Origin: an uncultured Saprospiraceae bacterium
GTDB lineage: Bacteria > Bacteroidota > Bacteroidia > Chitinophagales > Saprospiraceae
Assembly (NCBI GenBank): GCA_937929945.1
Contig: CALFUK010000049.1
Location: 16,625 to 80,624 of the forward strand
Length of the DNA: 64,000 nt
Reading direction: 5' to 3'
A model generated the notes under the pieces. The model worked only from the letters and a program-made list of their open reading frames with translations, did not search any database and was not told the origin of the DNA. Both the position numbers and the translations under genes were made by a program. Positions 37,483-46,737 of this stretch are shown piece after piece; the stretch's first letter is position 1; each line of letters starts with the position of its first letter.

Positions 37483-39342
37483 CTACTCCTCCTCTGCCTT
37501 ATCCGCCACTTCAGCTTGACTTGGAGGCAAAACCTCCCCCATGTAGACAAGAGTTGATGGTTCTTTGATCTCCAAGGCAGTGATGTCAGATGGGATAACC
37601 ACGAAGTTAGCTCCCGTCTTAAGAAACAGAGGAATCGCATTATCGATGGTATGAATGCTCTCGATAGCTTCTTTAAATTCATCTGTATTATTCACTTCCA
37701 GCTCTTGGATATCTGATGCTTGCCTGGAGATTCTGTCCAGGCTGTAGTAATCGTCGACATGGCTGAATAGAGCATCTGGAGGACAATCCACCTTACTGGC
37801 GATTTCGGAAGAAGAAGGTAACCTGAAAGCCCCATTTTCACCAAACTTCTTGGAAAATTTATTGATGGCAAAATTATTGACATCGACATTACTCGTCATC
37901 GCTAAGAGATTACCTACGTCTCCCAGTTCTATATTGTCTTTCAGATCATCTGAGTAGATGTTGGTATTGATCGCGAGGAGTCCTGACTTCTTAGCATAGT
38001 TGACATTGCTGGGGTTAGTATCTACGAGGACCACATTGACACCCTGGCCAGTCAGGTATTTACCGATCAGTCTCGATGCTTTGGACGCTCCGATGATTAA
38101 GAAGCCATTGCTTTTAGAAGATAACACGCCGAGCATCTTAGCGACCAGTCCCGCCGTCGTCGCATTAAGTAGGACAGTGCCGAGTACGACCATAAAGACC
38201 AGTGGGGTGATCCATCCTGCACCATCTATGCCCTTGTGGACGAGCTTCAGGCCTAAGTATGAGGCGATTCCAGCGGCTACGATTCCTCTGGGTCCTACCC
38301 AGCTGACAAAGAGTTTTTCATTAGTCGATAGATTAGACTTATAGGTACTAGCGAAGACGCTGAGAGGCCTCACGACTAGGATGATCAGCCCTAAGAGCAA
38401 CAGAGGCTTCCAGTGCATCAGCTGTTGTAGCTCGCTGACATTGATGTTAGCTGCCAGCAGGATGAATAGAACTGAGATCAATAATATACTCAAGGACTCT
38501 TTAAAATACTCTATTTCTTTGAAGTGTGGCACCTCGATATTGCCGAGTACCATACCTGCTACGACGACTGTCAGTAGGCCAGAATCCTTCTGGATCAGAT
38601 CTGATCCTACAAATATGAGGAGTACAAAAGCCAGAGTAAAAATGGTGATCAGGTAGTGTGGAATCCACTCCCGCTTCAAAAACTCCCTCAGCAAGCCTGC
38701 TGACATAAAACCGATGCTGGTACCGATCAGGCAGATCTTAATAAAATGAATGAGGGCAAATGAGGTAAAATTGCCATCCCCTTCGATGTGGGCTGAGATG
38801 ATGAACTCATACATCAGTACGGCGACTAATGCACCAATGGGGTCGATCAGTATCCCTTCCCACTTCAAGATGTTAGCTACCTTTTTATCTAAAGAAAGAT
38901 TCCTCAATATGGGGGCTATCACGGTTGGGCCTGTTACGATGATCAGACCTGAGAATAGAAATGATAGAGGTAATGATAGTCCAATGATAAAATAGGTCAA
39001 AAGACCTGCAGAGACAAAGGTGACTGCTGAACCAAGCGTAATCAGCTTCATAATGCTGGATCCCACGCCTTTAAATTCGTCTTTTTTCAGTGTCATGCCA
39101 CCCTCAAAGAGGATGATACCGATGGCTAATTCTACAAAATGAATCAGGTGATCTCCAGGGAACAGGCCGTGATGACCATCCCATGTCGGATTGATGAGTT
39201 TCACACCATCGCCCCAAAAGGTAGCTAATGGTCCTACTAACAAGCCAATAATGATCAACGGAAGAATAGCGGGAATTTTCAATCGCCAAGCGATCCATTG
39301 CGCTAATATGCCTAAGATGATGATACTACCTATTTCAACCAT
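37483..39342 (-). CDS. Cation:proton antiporter with TrkA-N domain (CPA1-like)
   Basis: A 619-residue membrane protein: about twelve hydrophobic segments (residues 1-395) forming a sodium/proton exchanger domain, then a cytoplasmic RCK/TrkA-N-like nucleotide-binding domain beginning at GFLIIGASKASRLIGKYL near 414. The membrane part contains TGPTVIAPILRN near 137, and WEGILIDPIGALVAVL near 160, where Asp acts in ion binding in this family. A C-terminal acidic tail follows. It would balance intracellular pH or Na+/K+, gated by a nucleotide or redox ligand. A strong promoter lies upstream. Confidence 0.9.
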   Translation of the reverse strand: MVEIGSIIILGILAQWIAWRLKIPAILPLIIIGLLVGPLATFWGDGVKLINPTWDGHHGLFPGDHLIHFVELAIGIILFEGGMTLKKDEFKGVGSSIMKLITLGSAVTFVSAGLLTYFIIGLSLPLSFLFSGLIIVTGPTVIAPILRNLSLDKKVANILKWEGILIDPIGALVAVLMYEFIISAHIEGDGNFTSFALIHFIKICLIGTSIGFMSAGLLREFLKREWIPHYLITIFTLAFVLLIFVGSDLIQKDSGLLTVVVAGMVLGNIEVPHFKEIEYFKESLSILLISVLFILLAANINVSELQQLMHWKPLLLLGLIILVVRPLSVFASTYKSNLSTNEKLFVSWVGPRGIVAAGIASYLGLKLVHKGIDGAGWITPLVFMVVLGTVLLNATTAGLVAKMLGVLSSKSNGFLIIGASKASRLIGKYLTGQGVNVVLVDTNPSNVNYAKKSGLLAINTNIYSDDLKDNIELGDVGNLLAMTSNVDVNNFAINKFSKKFGENGAFRLPSSSEIASKVDCPPDALFSHVDDYYSLDRISRQASDIQELEVNNTDEFKEAIESIHTIDNAIPLFLKTGANFVVIPSDITALEIKEPSTLVYMGEVLPPSQAEVADKAEEE

Positions 39343-39365
39343 AATAATTGATAAATCTCGATGAC

Positions 39366-39396
39366 CAAAGATATGAACAGATTAGATACACACAAA
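39366..39396 (-). promoter_or_regulatory. Antiporter promoter (TTTG-N19-TATCTTTG)
   Basis: Read leftward, TTTG (39396-39393), a 19-base spacer, then TATCTTTG (39373-39366) match both parts of the Bacteroidota vegetative promoter exactly. The start codon at 39342 lies about 24 nt further on. A second TAnnTTTG (39400-39393) overlaps the -33 element. Confidence 0.75.
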
Positions 39397-39536
39397 TTTA
39401 GTATTTAGGTATCTGAGCCCTCTATTATTTGACGAGTAGATCGAGCTATGGTTACATGTGTGGTAGAATATGGTGAATCCCCGCTGTCTGATCTCGCAAG
39501 AGAGCTAGCACATCTGATAGATAGCCAGCACCTGTT

Positions 39537-39567
39537 TTTGGTATACCTGCTTTTAACAGTACCTTTG
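39537..39567 (+). promoter_or_regulatory. prfC promoter (TTTG-N19-TACCTTTG)
   Basis: TTTG (39537-39540), a 19-base spacer and TACCTTTG (39560-39567) match the Bacteroidota consensus exactly. The prfC ATG follows 16 nt after the -7 element, so the untranslated leader would be only about ten bases. Confidence 0.78.
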
Positions 39568-39583
39568 TGCTCTTTTTAATGAT

Positions 39584-41182
39584 ATGGGATTTAAAGAAGA
39601 AATTAATAAGCGCAGGACATTTGGCATCGTATCACACCCGGATGCAGGTAAGACGACTCTTACGGAGAAGCTGTTGTTATTTGGAGGTGCGATACAGATA
39701 GCTGGAGCTGTGAAGTCCAATAAGATCAAGCGAGGTGCCACCTCTGACTTCATGGAGATCGAGCGGCAGAGAGGTATTTCCGTAGCCACTTCTGTGATGG
39801 CATTTGAGTATGGTGGCAAGAAGATCAATATCTTGGATACACCAGGTCACAAAGATTTTGCAGAGGATACTTATCGGACGCTGACGGCGGTAGATAGTGT
39901 GATCGTCGTGATCGATGTGGCTAAAGGGGTAGAGGAGCAGACCGAGAAGCTCGTGAAAGTCTGTAAAATGCGCAAGACACCCATCATCGTATTTATCAAT
40001 AAGCTGGATAGAGAGGGAAAAGATGGCTTTGATCTCTTAGATGAGATCGAGACGAAGCTCGGCCTGAGTGTCTGTCCCCTCAGCTGGCCGATCGGTATGG
40101 GTCAGCGCTTCCAAGGCGTCTACAACATGTTCGAGAAGCATCTTAACCTGTTCAGTCCCCACGGAAAGCAGAGCACCGAGGACCTGACGAGGATAGAGGA
40201 CCTGAGTGATCCCATGCTGGATGAGAAGGTGGGCGCTGCTGCGGCTAAAGAACTCCGCGAAGAGACGACCATGATCAAGGAGATTTATCCAGAATTTGAT
40301 CGAGAGTACTACTTAGAAGGAATGATTTCACCCGTCTTCTTCGGTAGTGCAATCAATAATTTTGGTGTCAAAGAATTATTGGACTGCTTCGTCAAGATAG
40401 CACCATCTCCACTACCACGAGAGACCGATGAGCGAATCGTGCATCCGGATGAGCCAGACTTTTCTGGATTCGTCTTTAAAATTCATGCGAACATCGACCC
40501 TAAGCATCGAGACAGGATCGCCTTTCTCAGGATCTGCTCCGGTACATTTGAGCGCAATACGAACTACCAGCACATTAGACTGGGTAGAAAGCTCAAATTT
40601 TCAAATCCGACATCATTCATGGCCGCTCGCAAGGAGGTGATCGATGAAGCTTATCCAGGGGACATCGTAGGGCTCTATGATACGGGGAATTTTAAGATTG
40701 GAGACACACTGACCGAAGGCGAAATCCTGGAATTTAAGGGTATCCCTAGCTTTTCTCCTGAGCAGTTCAGATTTGTCAATAATGCTGATCCGATGAAGTC
40801 TAAGCAACTGGAGAAGGGCATCAAGCAGCTGATGGACGAGGGAGTGGCCCAGCTCTTCATCAAAGAAGACAATGGTCGTAAGATCATCGGTACAGTAGGG
40901 GCGCTGCAGTTCGAAGTAATCCAATATCGGCTCAAGCATGAGTACGGTGCCAGCTGTTCTTACGAACCAGTGAGGCTACATAAAGCATGCTGGGTCGGCT
41001 TCGACAGCGATCAGGCTCGCAAAGAGTTCGTCAGCCGCAGGAAAAAGGATCTGGCACTCGACAAAGATGGGCAGCTGGTCTACTTAGCCGAGACAGCCTG
41101 GGGACTGAAGACGGTGCAAGAAAGTCATGAAGGGGTGCAATTCTTTTATACGAGTGAGAAGAAACGTCCCGAAGCACTGTAG
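39584..41182 (+). CDS. prfC: Peptide chain release factor 3
   Basis: GTPase that recycles release factors RF1/RF2 from the ribosome after termination. The 532 residues are normal. GTP-binding motifs are [12 protein letters not shown] at 18-29, DTPGHKDF near 88 and NKLD near 142; the switch region has [14 protein letters not shown]. Domains II and III follow, with [15 protein letters not shown] near 446 as a landmark. The near-leaderless arrangement with its own strong promoter suggests constitutive expression. Confidence 0.96.
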   Translation: MGFKEEINKRRTFGIVSHPDAGKTTLTEKLLLFGGAIQIAGAVKSNKIKRGATSDFMEIERQRGISVATSVMAFEYGGKKINILDTPGHKDFAEDTYRTLTAVDSVIVVIDVAKGVEEQTEKLVKVCKMRKTPIIVFINKLDREGKDGFDLLDEIETKLGLSVCPLSWPIGMGQRFQGVYNMFEKHLNLFSPHGKQSTEDLTRIEDLSDPMLDEKVGAAAAKELREETTMIKEIYPEFDREYYLEGMISPVFFGSAINNFGVKELLDCFVKIAPSPLPRETDERIVHPDEPDFSGFVFKIHANIDPKHRDRIAFLRICSGTFERNTNYQHIRLGRKLKFSNPTSFMAARKEVIDEAYPGDIVGLYDTGNFKIGDTLTEGEILEFKGIPSFSPEQFRFVNNADPMKSKQLEKGIKQLMDEGVAQLFIKEDNGRKIIGTVGALQFEVIQYRLKHEYGASCSYEPVRLHKACWVGFDSDQARKEFVSRRKKDLALDKDGQLVYLAETAWGLKTVQESHEGVQFFYTSEKKRPEAL

Positions 41183-41275
41183 TCTTACTAAAAGCAATGC
41201 CTTAGGGAAATAAATGCTATAAGCTGAAAAGTCCTGATACAGACTAATTGAGAAGATCAGTATGTGATTTGTAGC

Positions 41276-41302
41276 AATTACATGTGGCATTTGGATGTAA
41301 TT
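41276..41302. repeat. Perfect 8-bp inverted repeat upstream of the CotH gene
   Basis: AATTACAT (41276-41283) and ATGTAATT (41295-41302) are perfectly complementary with an 11-base spacer, about 57 bp before the CotH start. It could be an operator or a leader hairpin; AT-rich composition makes chance symmetry possible. Confidence 0.4.
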
Positions 41303-41358
41303 TCGTCTTTAAGTAGCGAGTAATGCCTTATTGCTCATTTCTCATTTAGTTCGGTATT

Positions 41359-44300
41359 ATGTCAGTGAAATTAGTCTCAGTCCTTTGTTTTTTGTTTCCA
41401 CTCTGGGTTAATGCCCAGCTTCACATCAATGAAGTCATGACATCTAATGATGCCACAATCGTGGACAATGTAGGTGAGTATGATGATTGGATCGAAATAT
41501 ACAACAATACAAATGCGCCCATTGACCTCTCAGACTACTACATCTCAGATGACCCGACTAACCTGATCAAGTGGCAAATATTAGATACAGACCCCTCTAT
41601 TACGACCATTGCGCCTCAGTCCTACCTTATTTTGTGGGCTGATTCTGATGTAGGCCAAGGCGAGAATCACATTGATTTTAAGCTATCCAGCGGAGGAGAG
41701 ACTATTTTGTTGACTTCACCTAATGGGACGACCATCATTGATAGTCTGAGTGTACCATCCCTTGGTACAGATAAGTCTTATGGTAGTCTGACTGATGGTC
41801 AATCCGTGTATGATATCATCACTCCATCGACACCCGCAGCATCTAATAATGGGGCAATGCCTACTGCAGAGCCAGTAGTCATGATGCCTGACGGGGGCTT
41901 ATACAGCTCTGGACAGAGTGTGACGCTGAGTTCTGCCACACCTGGGGTTACCATCTATTATACATTAGATGGGAGTGTGCCGACGACAGCTTCTTCCGTG
42001 TATTCATCGCCCGTCACAGTGAGTTCTACTTCGAGTATCAGAGCCATAGCCGTAAAAGCTGGACACATTCAGAGTATAGAGCAGACAGAATCATTCATTA
42101 TCAATTTTTCTTCCACGCTCCCTATCATGTACGTCACCACAGATCCCGATAATCTTTGGGATGATAATCAAGGTATCTACACCATTGGGACAAACGGAAT
42201 AGCTAGCTATTGCGGGCAGACTGCCAATTATAATCAGGACTGGGAAGTCAGCACACACGTTGACTTATATATGCCTGATGGTACACAGCCAATAGATCAT
42301 AATTCAGGAATGAAGATCAGTGGAAACTGCATGAGAAGAGTGCCGCAGAAACCATTGAATTTTTTATTCAGGAATGAATATGAGCCAGAAGGGAAAAATG
42401 AAGTGAATTATAAACTCTTCAATGAGAAAAAAATCGATAAATTCAAAAGGCTCTACCTGCGTAAGGGTAACTCTACAGGACTTCCCACTTATAGCGTGCA
42501 GTATTCTGATCCTCTGGCAAATTTATTGGTGGAAGGGGAGTTTGACATTGAGACATCAGGTGTAAGGATCGTCGAAGTATTCTTAAATGATGAGTATTGG
42601 GGAGTCTATGACTTGAGAGAAAAATTTGATCAGCATAGGATGGTGCGAGAGTATAAGTGGGCTTCTGAAACCGATAGCATAGATATCGTAAGAAATCCAG
42701 GTAGAGATTTTCCAACAAGAAACTTTTGGGCTTTTGAAAGAGCTACAAATGGAACTCTTACAGATTACCATGTTTTTGAGCAGGAGTTCATGTCTAAAGA
42801 CTTGACGATTCAGTCTAATTATGAAGATATCGTATCACAGATGGATGAAGATGAGATGATGAATTGGCTGATTTCAGGCGTCTATCTGGGGAATGATGAT
42901 TGGATCTCTAACAACGTGAAAATATGGAAGCATGGCAAAGAAGGAATATGGAGATGGTCTTTTGTTGATTTTGATCGTTCTATGCAGTTGGCCGCTGTCA
43001 GTATAGACGTGCTGACATCCAGAGTGTATAAAGTATGGGCTAATGGAAATCAAAGGGTCAACCCACTTTATCAAAAATTACTGGCTAACCAGGGATTTCA
43101 AGATGAGTTCATTCAGCGCACGGCTACCTTCATGAATACCACATTTGATGCAGCAAGAGTATTTCCGATAGCCGACTCTCTCAAGAATGTCTACAAGGTA
43201 CACAATGGTAGAGCCTACAATAGATGGAATGGTGATAACTCCAACTCTTACATGAATAGCTTCCCAGAGACCAATGCAGGGATAGATGGTGTTTTTCAAA
43301 ATTTTGATGATTTTTTTAAGCAGAGACCAGCTCACATTATCAATCACTTCACGAACAGGTGGGGACTAACAGGGATGTTCACACTCACAGTGAATACTAA
43401 TGCAAGCACAAACGGCCACGTAGCTGTGAATAACATCTACAAGAAGTTGCCCCATAATTTTTCAGGACAATACTTCAGAGATAGGCCATTCAAGATTGTG
43501 GCTGTGCCTGATCCTGGGTACAGATTCTCTCACTGGCTGGAGACAGGAGTGACTGATGCAGTCCTTTTTAATGCGTATAATTCTAATACGACGCTGACGC
43601 CAGTCTTTGAGTCGGCAGTAGATCTTGTGATTAATGAGATTCATTATAATCCAGTCCCATCAGACAGCTTAGAATTTATAGAGATACATAATCCAGATAC
43701 TAAGAGCAAGAATTTAGAAGGGTACCAGTTTGAAGATGGTATCTGTATGACCTTTCCTGAAGGAGCTATGATAGGCCCAGGAGAGTACATCATTGTCGCT
43801 AAGGATGCTGCTGCTTATGCTAATAATGGATATCAAGTGTTTGAGTGGGAGTTTGGCTCCCTAAATGATGATGGAGAGCATATTTCACTAGTCAATTCTG
43901 TCTTTACTGTCATAGACTCTCTGACCTATAATGACGCTGGAGCTTGGACTGGTACGCCTGACAAAGGTTACTTTAGTCTCGCTCTATTAGATCCAGCATT
44001 AGACAATGCCTTAGCGCAAAGCTGGAATATACAGTCTGTACTGATCACGCCAGGTGAAGCGAATGATTTTGGAGTATTCGGTGTGCAAGGTCCACCGACA
44101 CTGGTCATTAATGAGATACACTACCGACCAGCGGATAGCGTTAGCACCGCAGATGGCAAATTCATTTCTGGTCAGAAATTTGAATTTGTAGAAGTGAAGA
44201 ATGTGACCTCTGGGGATCTTGACCTGACAGGCTACTTCTTTTCTAAAGGTATAACTTATGAGTTTCCAGCAGGCACCATGTTAGCCAGTGGAGATTTTAT

Positions 44301-45804
44301 CGTGCTAGCTGAGGATAAGTCTTCCTTTGAAGATAGATATGGATTCCCTCCATTTGATAAATATGGTGGTAAGCTATCCGATAATGGTGAGCTGCTCTGG
44401 ATTACTGATTCTGCTACTGGAGCTCTTATTGACGCAGTAGACTACTCAGTGTCGTACCCTTGGAATAGTCAAGCAAATGGGACGTCTGATGGATTTGATC
44501 AGAGCCTTGCGTTGATCGATGGTACGGTGGACAATGCCTCTCGACTGAATTGGTCTATACAGTGTCCTCCCACACTCTACACACCTAATCAGGAGAATGA
44601 TTATGGATGCTTTAACGGTTATTCTTATGATGGATTATTGATTAATGAGATTCATTACAATCCAAATGGAGGGACTCCTGTGGAGTTCATCGAGATCGTA
44701 AATACGAGCCCGAACAATTTCTATGATCTTCAGGATGTGTCAGTTGCTGGAGGTATATTTTTTAAATTCGAAGATCAATTTAATATTTTACCTGCATCTA
44801 CATACCCACAAAATTATATCGTCATTGCTAATGATTCTGCGGCTTTTCACAATGCCTATGGATTTGCACCATACGGTGTTTACCAAGGTTCACTTAGTAA
44901 TACAGGAGAACAGATAGTCTTGCAAGATTTATTTCAAAATGAAATTGATCAAGTGACTTATTCCTCTTCTGCTCCATGGGATACAGATGCTGCTGGTGGT
45001 GCTTACAGCCTTGGATTAATAGATCAAGGACTGGATAATGCGAATCCAATAAACTGGTCTAATCAGAACGTATCTGTCACGCCGAAGACCGTCAATACTT
45101 TTAGCAGCAGTGCATACCCGGACTACTCTGGGATAGTGATCAATGAGATATATTACAAACCACCAGGGGGCGCGGCGGAAGAATTCATTGAGATCGTAAA
45201 CACCAACCCGAATACGCCAATAAATTTAGAAGGGTTATACTTTTCTGATGGCATCACTTATGAATTTGAAAATACCACAGTACTACCAGGAGCTAATAGT
45301 TATCCAAATAACTACTTGGTGTTAGCCCGTAGCAAAGGTAGATTTAATACCATCTATGGATTTCAGCCTTATGATAATTATTTAGGCTCACTGCACAATG
45401 ATGGCGAGCTGATCAAATTAGTGGACTTTTTTGGCAGGACAGTAGACAGCGTACAATACGATGATACCCAGCCTTGGGATAGTAAGGCTGACCAAGGGCA
45501 GCATAGCTTAGCTCTGATTGATACACCACTGGATAATGCGCAGCCGCAATCTTGGGCTACGCAGGATGTGGCCGCTACGCCTGGCTTTATCAATACATTT
45601 GATCTCTGCCAAGACGTGATTGTCGAGAGTAATTATCCCGATATCTCAACTGACAAATCTGCCAATTTGAGACTCTCCTCCAATGGTAAGATTTCAGCAG
45701 GTAACACAGCAGTCTATCAGGCTGGCCAATGTGTATTACTCATGCCAGAATTCGAGGTCAAATTGGGAGCCACATACACCGCAATGATCGGACCCTGCCT
45801 GTAA
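41359..45804 (+). CDS. Giant CotH-kinase/lamin-tail surface protein
   Basis: A 1481-residue exported protein with a signal peptide (about 1-19, ending NAQ). Order of parts: a lamin-tail domain (about 21-130), a chitobiase-type C-terminal-like domain (GGLYSSGQSVTLSSATPGVTI near 177), a CotH kinase-like domain (about 255-660, with GVYDLREKFDQHR near 415 and FVDFDRSM near 537), then four tandem lamin-tail domains starting at INEIHY near 754, 914, 1093 and 1257, each about 150 residues. The final 65 residues resemble the 3-coathanger stack domain named in Saprospiria. CotH kinases phosphorylate secreted proteins; the substrate here is unknown. There is no type IX sorting tail. Confidence 0.88.
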   Translation: MSVKLVSVLCFLFPLWVNAQLHINEVMTSNDATIVDNVGEYDDWIEIYNNTNAPIDLSDYYISDDPTNLIKWQILDTDPSITTIAPQSYLILWADSDVGQGENHIDFKLSSGGETILLTSPNGTTIIDSLSVPSLGTDKSYGSLTDGQSVYDIITPSTPAASNNGAMPTAEPVVMMPDGGLYSSGQSVTLSSATPGVTIYYTLDGSVPTTASSVYSSPVTVSSTSSIRAIAVKAGHIQSIEQTESFIINFSSTLPIMYVTTDPDNLWDDNQGIYTIGTNGIASYCGQTANYNQDWEVSTHVDLYMPDGTQPIDHNSGMKISGNCMRRVPQKPLNFLFRNEYEPEGKNEVNYKLFNEKKIDKFKRLYLRKGNSTGLPTYSVQYSDPLANLLVEGEFDIETSGVRIVEVFLNDEYWGVYDLREKFDQHRMVREYKWASETDSIDIVRNPGRDFPTRNFWAFERATNGTLTDYHVFEQEFMSKDLTIQSNYEDIVSQMDEDEMMNWLISGVYLGNDDWISNNVKIWKHGKEGIWRWSFVDFDRSMQLAAVSIDVLTSRVYKVWANGNQRVNPLYQKLLANQGFQDEFIQRTATFMNTTFDAARVFPIADSLKNVYKVHNGRAYNRWNGDNSNSYMNSFPETNAGIDGVFQNFDDFFKQRPAHIINHFTNRWGLTGMFTLTVNTNASTNGHVAVNNIYKKLPHNFSGQYFRDRPFKIVAVPDPGYRFSHWLETGVTDAVLFNAYNSNTTLTPVFESAVDLVINEIHYNPVPSDSLEFIEIHNPDTKSKNLEGYQFEDGICMTFPEGAMIGPGEYIIVAKDAAAYANNGYQVFEWEFGSLNDDGEHISLVNSVFTVIDSLTYNDAGAWTGTPDKGYFSLALLDPALDNALAQSWNIQSVLITPGEANDFGVFGVQGPPTLVINEIHYRPADSVSTADGKFISGQKFEFVEVKNVTSGDLDLTGYFFSKGITYEFPAGTMLASGDFIVLAEDKSSFEDRYGFPPFDKYGGKLSDNGELLWITDSATGALIDAVDYSVSYPWNSQANGTSDGFDQSLALIDGTVDNASRLNWSIQCPPTLYTPNQENDYGCFNGYSYDGLLINEIHYNPNGGTPVEFIEIVNTSPNNFYDLQDVSVAGGIFFKFEDQFNILPASTYPQNYIVIANDSAAFHNAYGFAPYGVYQGSLSNTGEQIVLQDLFQNEIDQVTYSSSAPWDTDAAGGAYSLGLIDQGLDNANPINWSNQNVSVTPKTVNTFSSSAYPDYSGIVINEIYYKPPGGAAEEFIEIVNTNPNTPINLEGLYFSDGITYEFENTTVLPGANSYPNNYLVLARSKGRFNTIYGFQPYDNYLGSLHNDGELIKLVDFFGRTVDSVQYDDTQPWDSKADQGQHSLALIDTPLDNAQPQSWATQDVAATPGFINTFDLCQDVIVESNYPDISTDKSANLRLSSNGKISAGNTAVYQAGQCVLLMPEFEVKLGATYTAMIGPCL

Positions 45805-46381
45805 GATGATCCTTCGCTGAGTCTATCAGAATATGATCAGTGATACCATCTACGTGGTTACATAATTGACGGGCCATAAGTTTTGATATAGCTGTAAGTA
45901 TCTATTCAATAGTGTACGCTGGTTAATCGGACGGTGGACCTACTTTCTCGTATACTATTGTGCTTTTTGGTCTTGACTAGTGCTTGTCGATTGATAGTGG
46001 GTTTTGCATTTATGCATCTGGTATGTATTACTATGCTGCTTTGTATATCGTACTTATTACCTCTATTTATGCACTTCCAGCGAAAACACGCTTCCCACAG
46101 CGGATCCAAATAACGAGCATAATTGCATTCACTAGAATAGCTCTGTAGGAGTCGATGCGGTTATTAGATTAAACTCAAATATCTTCATCCGACTGCATCA
46201 ATCCTTAGTCCCGGCTCCTGTTTTTGATACTGTCAGTACCAGTCTGAAAAAGTGATTCGGTATATATAGATGTGTCTATGTCTTGTATGATGTTTGTAGT
46301 CTAATCTGTGGGGTTAGCGTTTGGGGGCTTTTCAATAATTTTATGTCGAAAGTAATTATTGTTCATTAAAATACTAAATAC

Positions 46382-46492
46382 ATGCCCGGAATCAATTCTG
46401 TGGAAACTGGATCGTCCATAGTCGATACCATCCAGTTATTAATCATCTTCTTGATGAGTGCATTCTTTGCTGTGTCTGGCACATTCGGATAG
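46382..46492 (+). CDS. Candidate 36-residue hydrophobic peptide
   Basis: An ATG-to-TAG frame encoding 36 residues, with a polar start (MPGINSVETGSSIVD) and a hydrophobic end (TIQLLIIFLMSAFFAVSG) that could span the membrane. It is the only frame in this gap that looks protein-like. No TAnnTTTG element lies at a proper distance and codon evidence is too short to judge, so this is tentative. Confidence 0.2.
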   Translation: MPGINSVETGSSIVDTIQLLIIFLMSAFFAVSGTFG

Positions 46493-46659
46493 CAAGGATT
46501 TCCACTACAGTGTTCCAAAATGAGAAAAAATACCACATTAAATCGAAAAAAATATTGTGGGTGTCTGAGCAGCTTCCTTTCATTTTGGTATCTACTAATT
46601 CCCCTTAATTTTTAATAGACTCCTGAAGGCAAGACTCATAGTCGGTCGCCTTTTGATAT

Positions 46660-46714
46660 GTTGTCATTAAGATAGTATATAGCCTTAGGGACGGCCCGTT
46701 TTCTTAATGACAAC
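46660..46714. repeat. Perfect 13-bp inverted repeat past clpB
   Basis: GTTGTCATTAAGA (46660-46672) is the exact reverse complement of 46702-46714; the 29-base loop contains a smaller GGGACGGCCC dyad. It begins 24 bp after the clpB stop. No T run follows in the clpB direction, so a classical intrinsic terminator is not supported; mRNA 3'-end stabilisation is possible. Confidence 0.6.
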
Positions 46715-46737
46715 TTTCTAACATTCGGTTTTAAGCA

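Larger units (their letters stand above)
45805..46737. other. 933-bp gap without a supported long gene
   Basis: The longest non-coding stretch of the window, between the CotH gene and the end of clpB. It contains a possible 36-codon hydrophobic reading frame (46382-46492), an 8-bp inverted repeat (46405-46412 with 46430-46437), a 13-bp inverted repeat (46660-46714) and a weaker two-part dyad near 46147-46219. No tRNA, tmRNA, RNase P RNA or IS end was recognised. Confidence 0.5.

Noticed and set aside
45906..46109. 67-residue leftward frame in the long gap
   Set aside because: No family, no start context and random composition.
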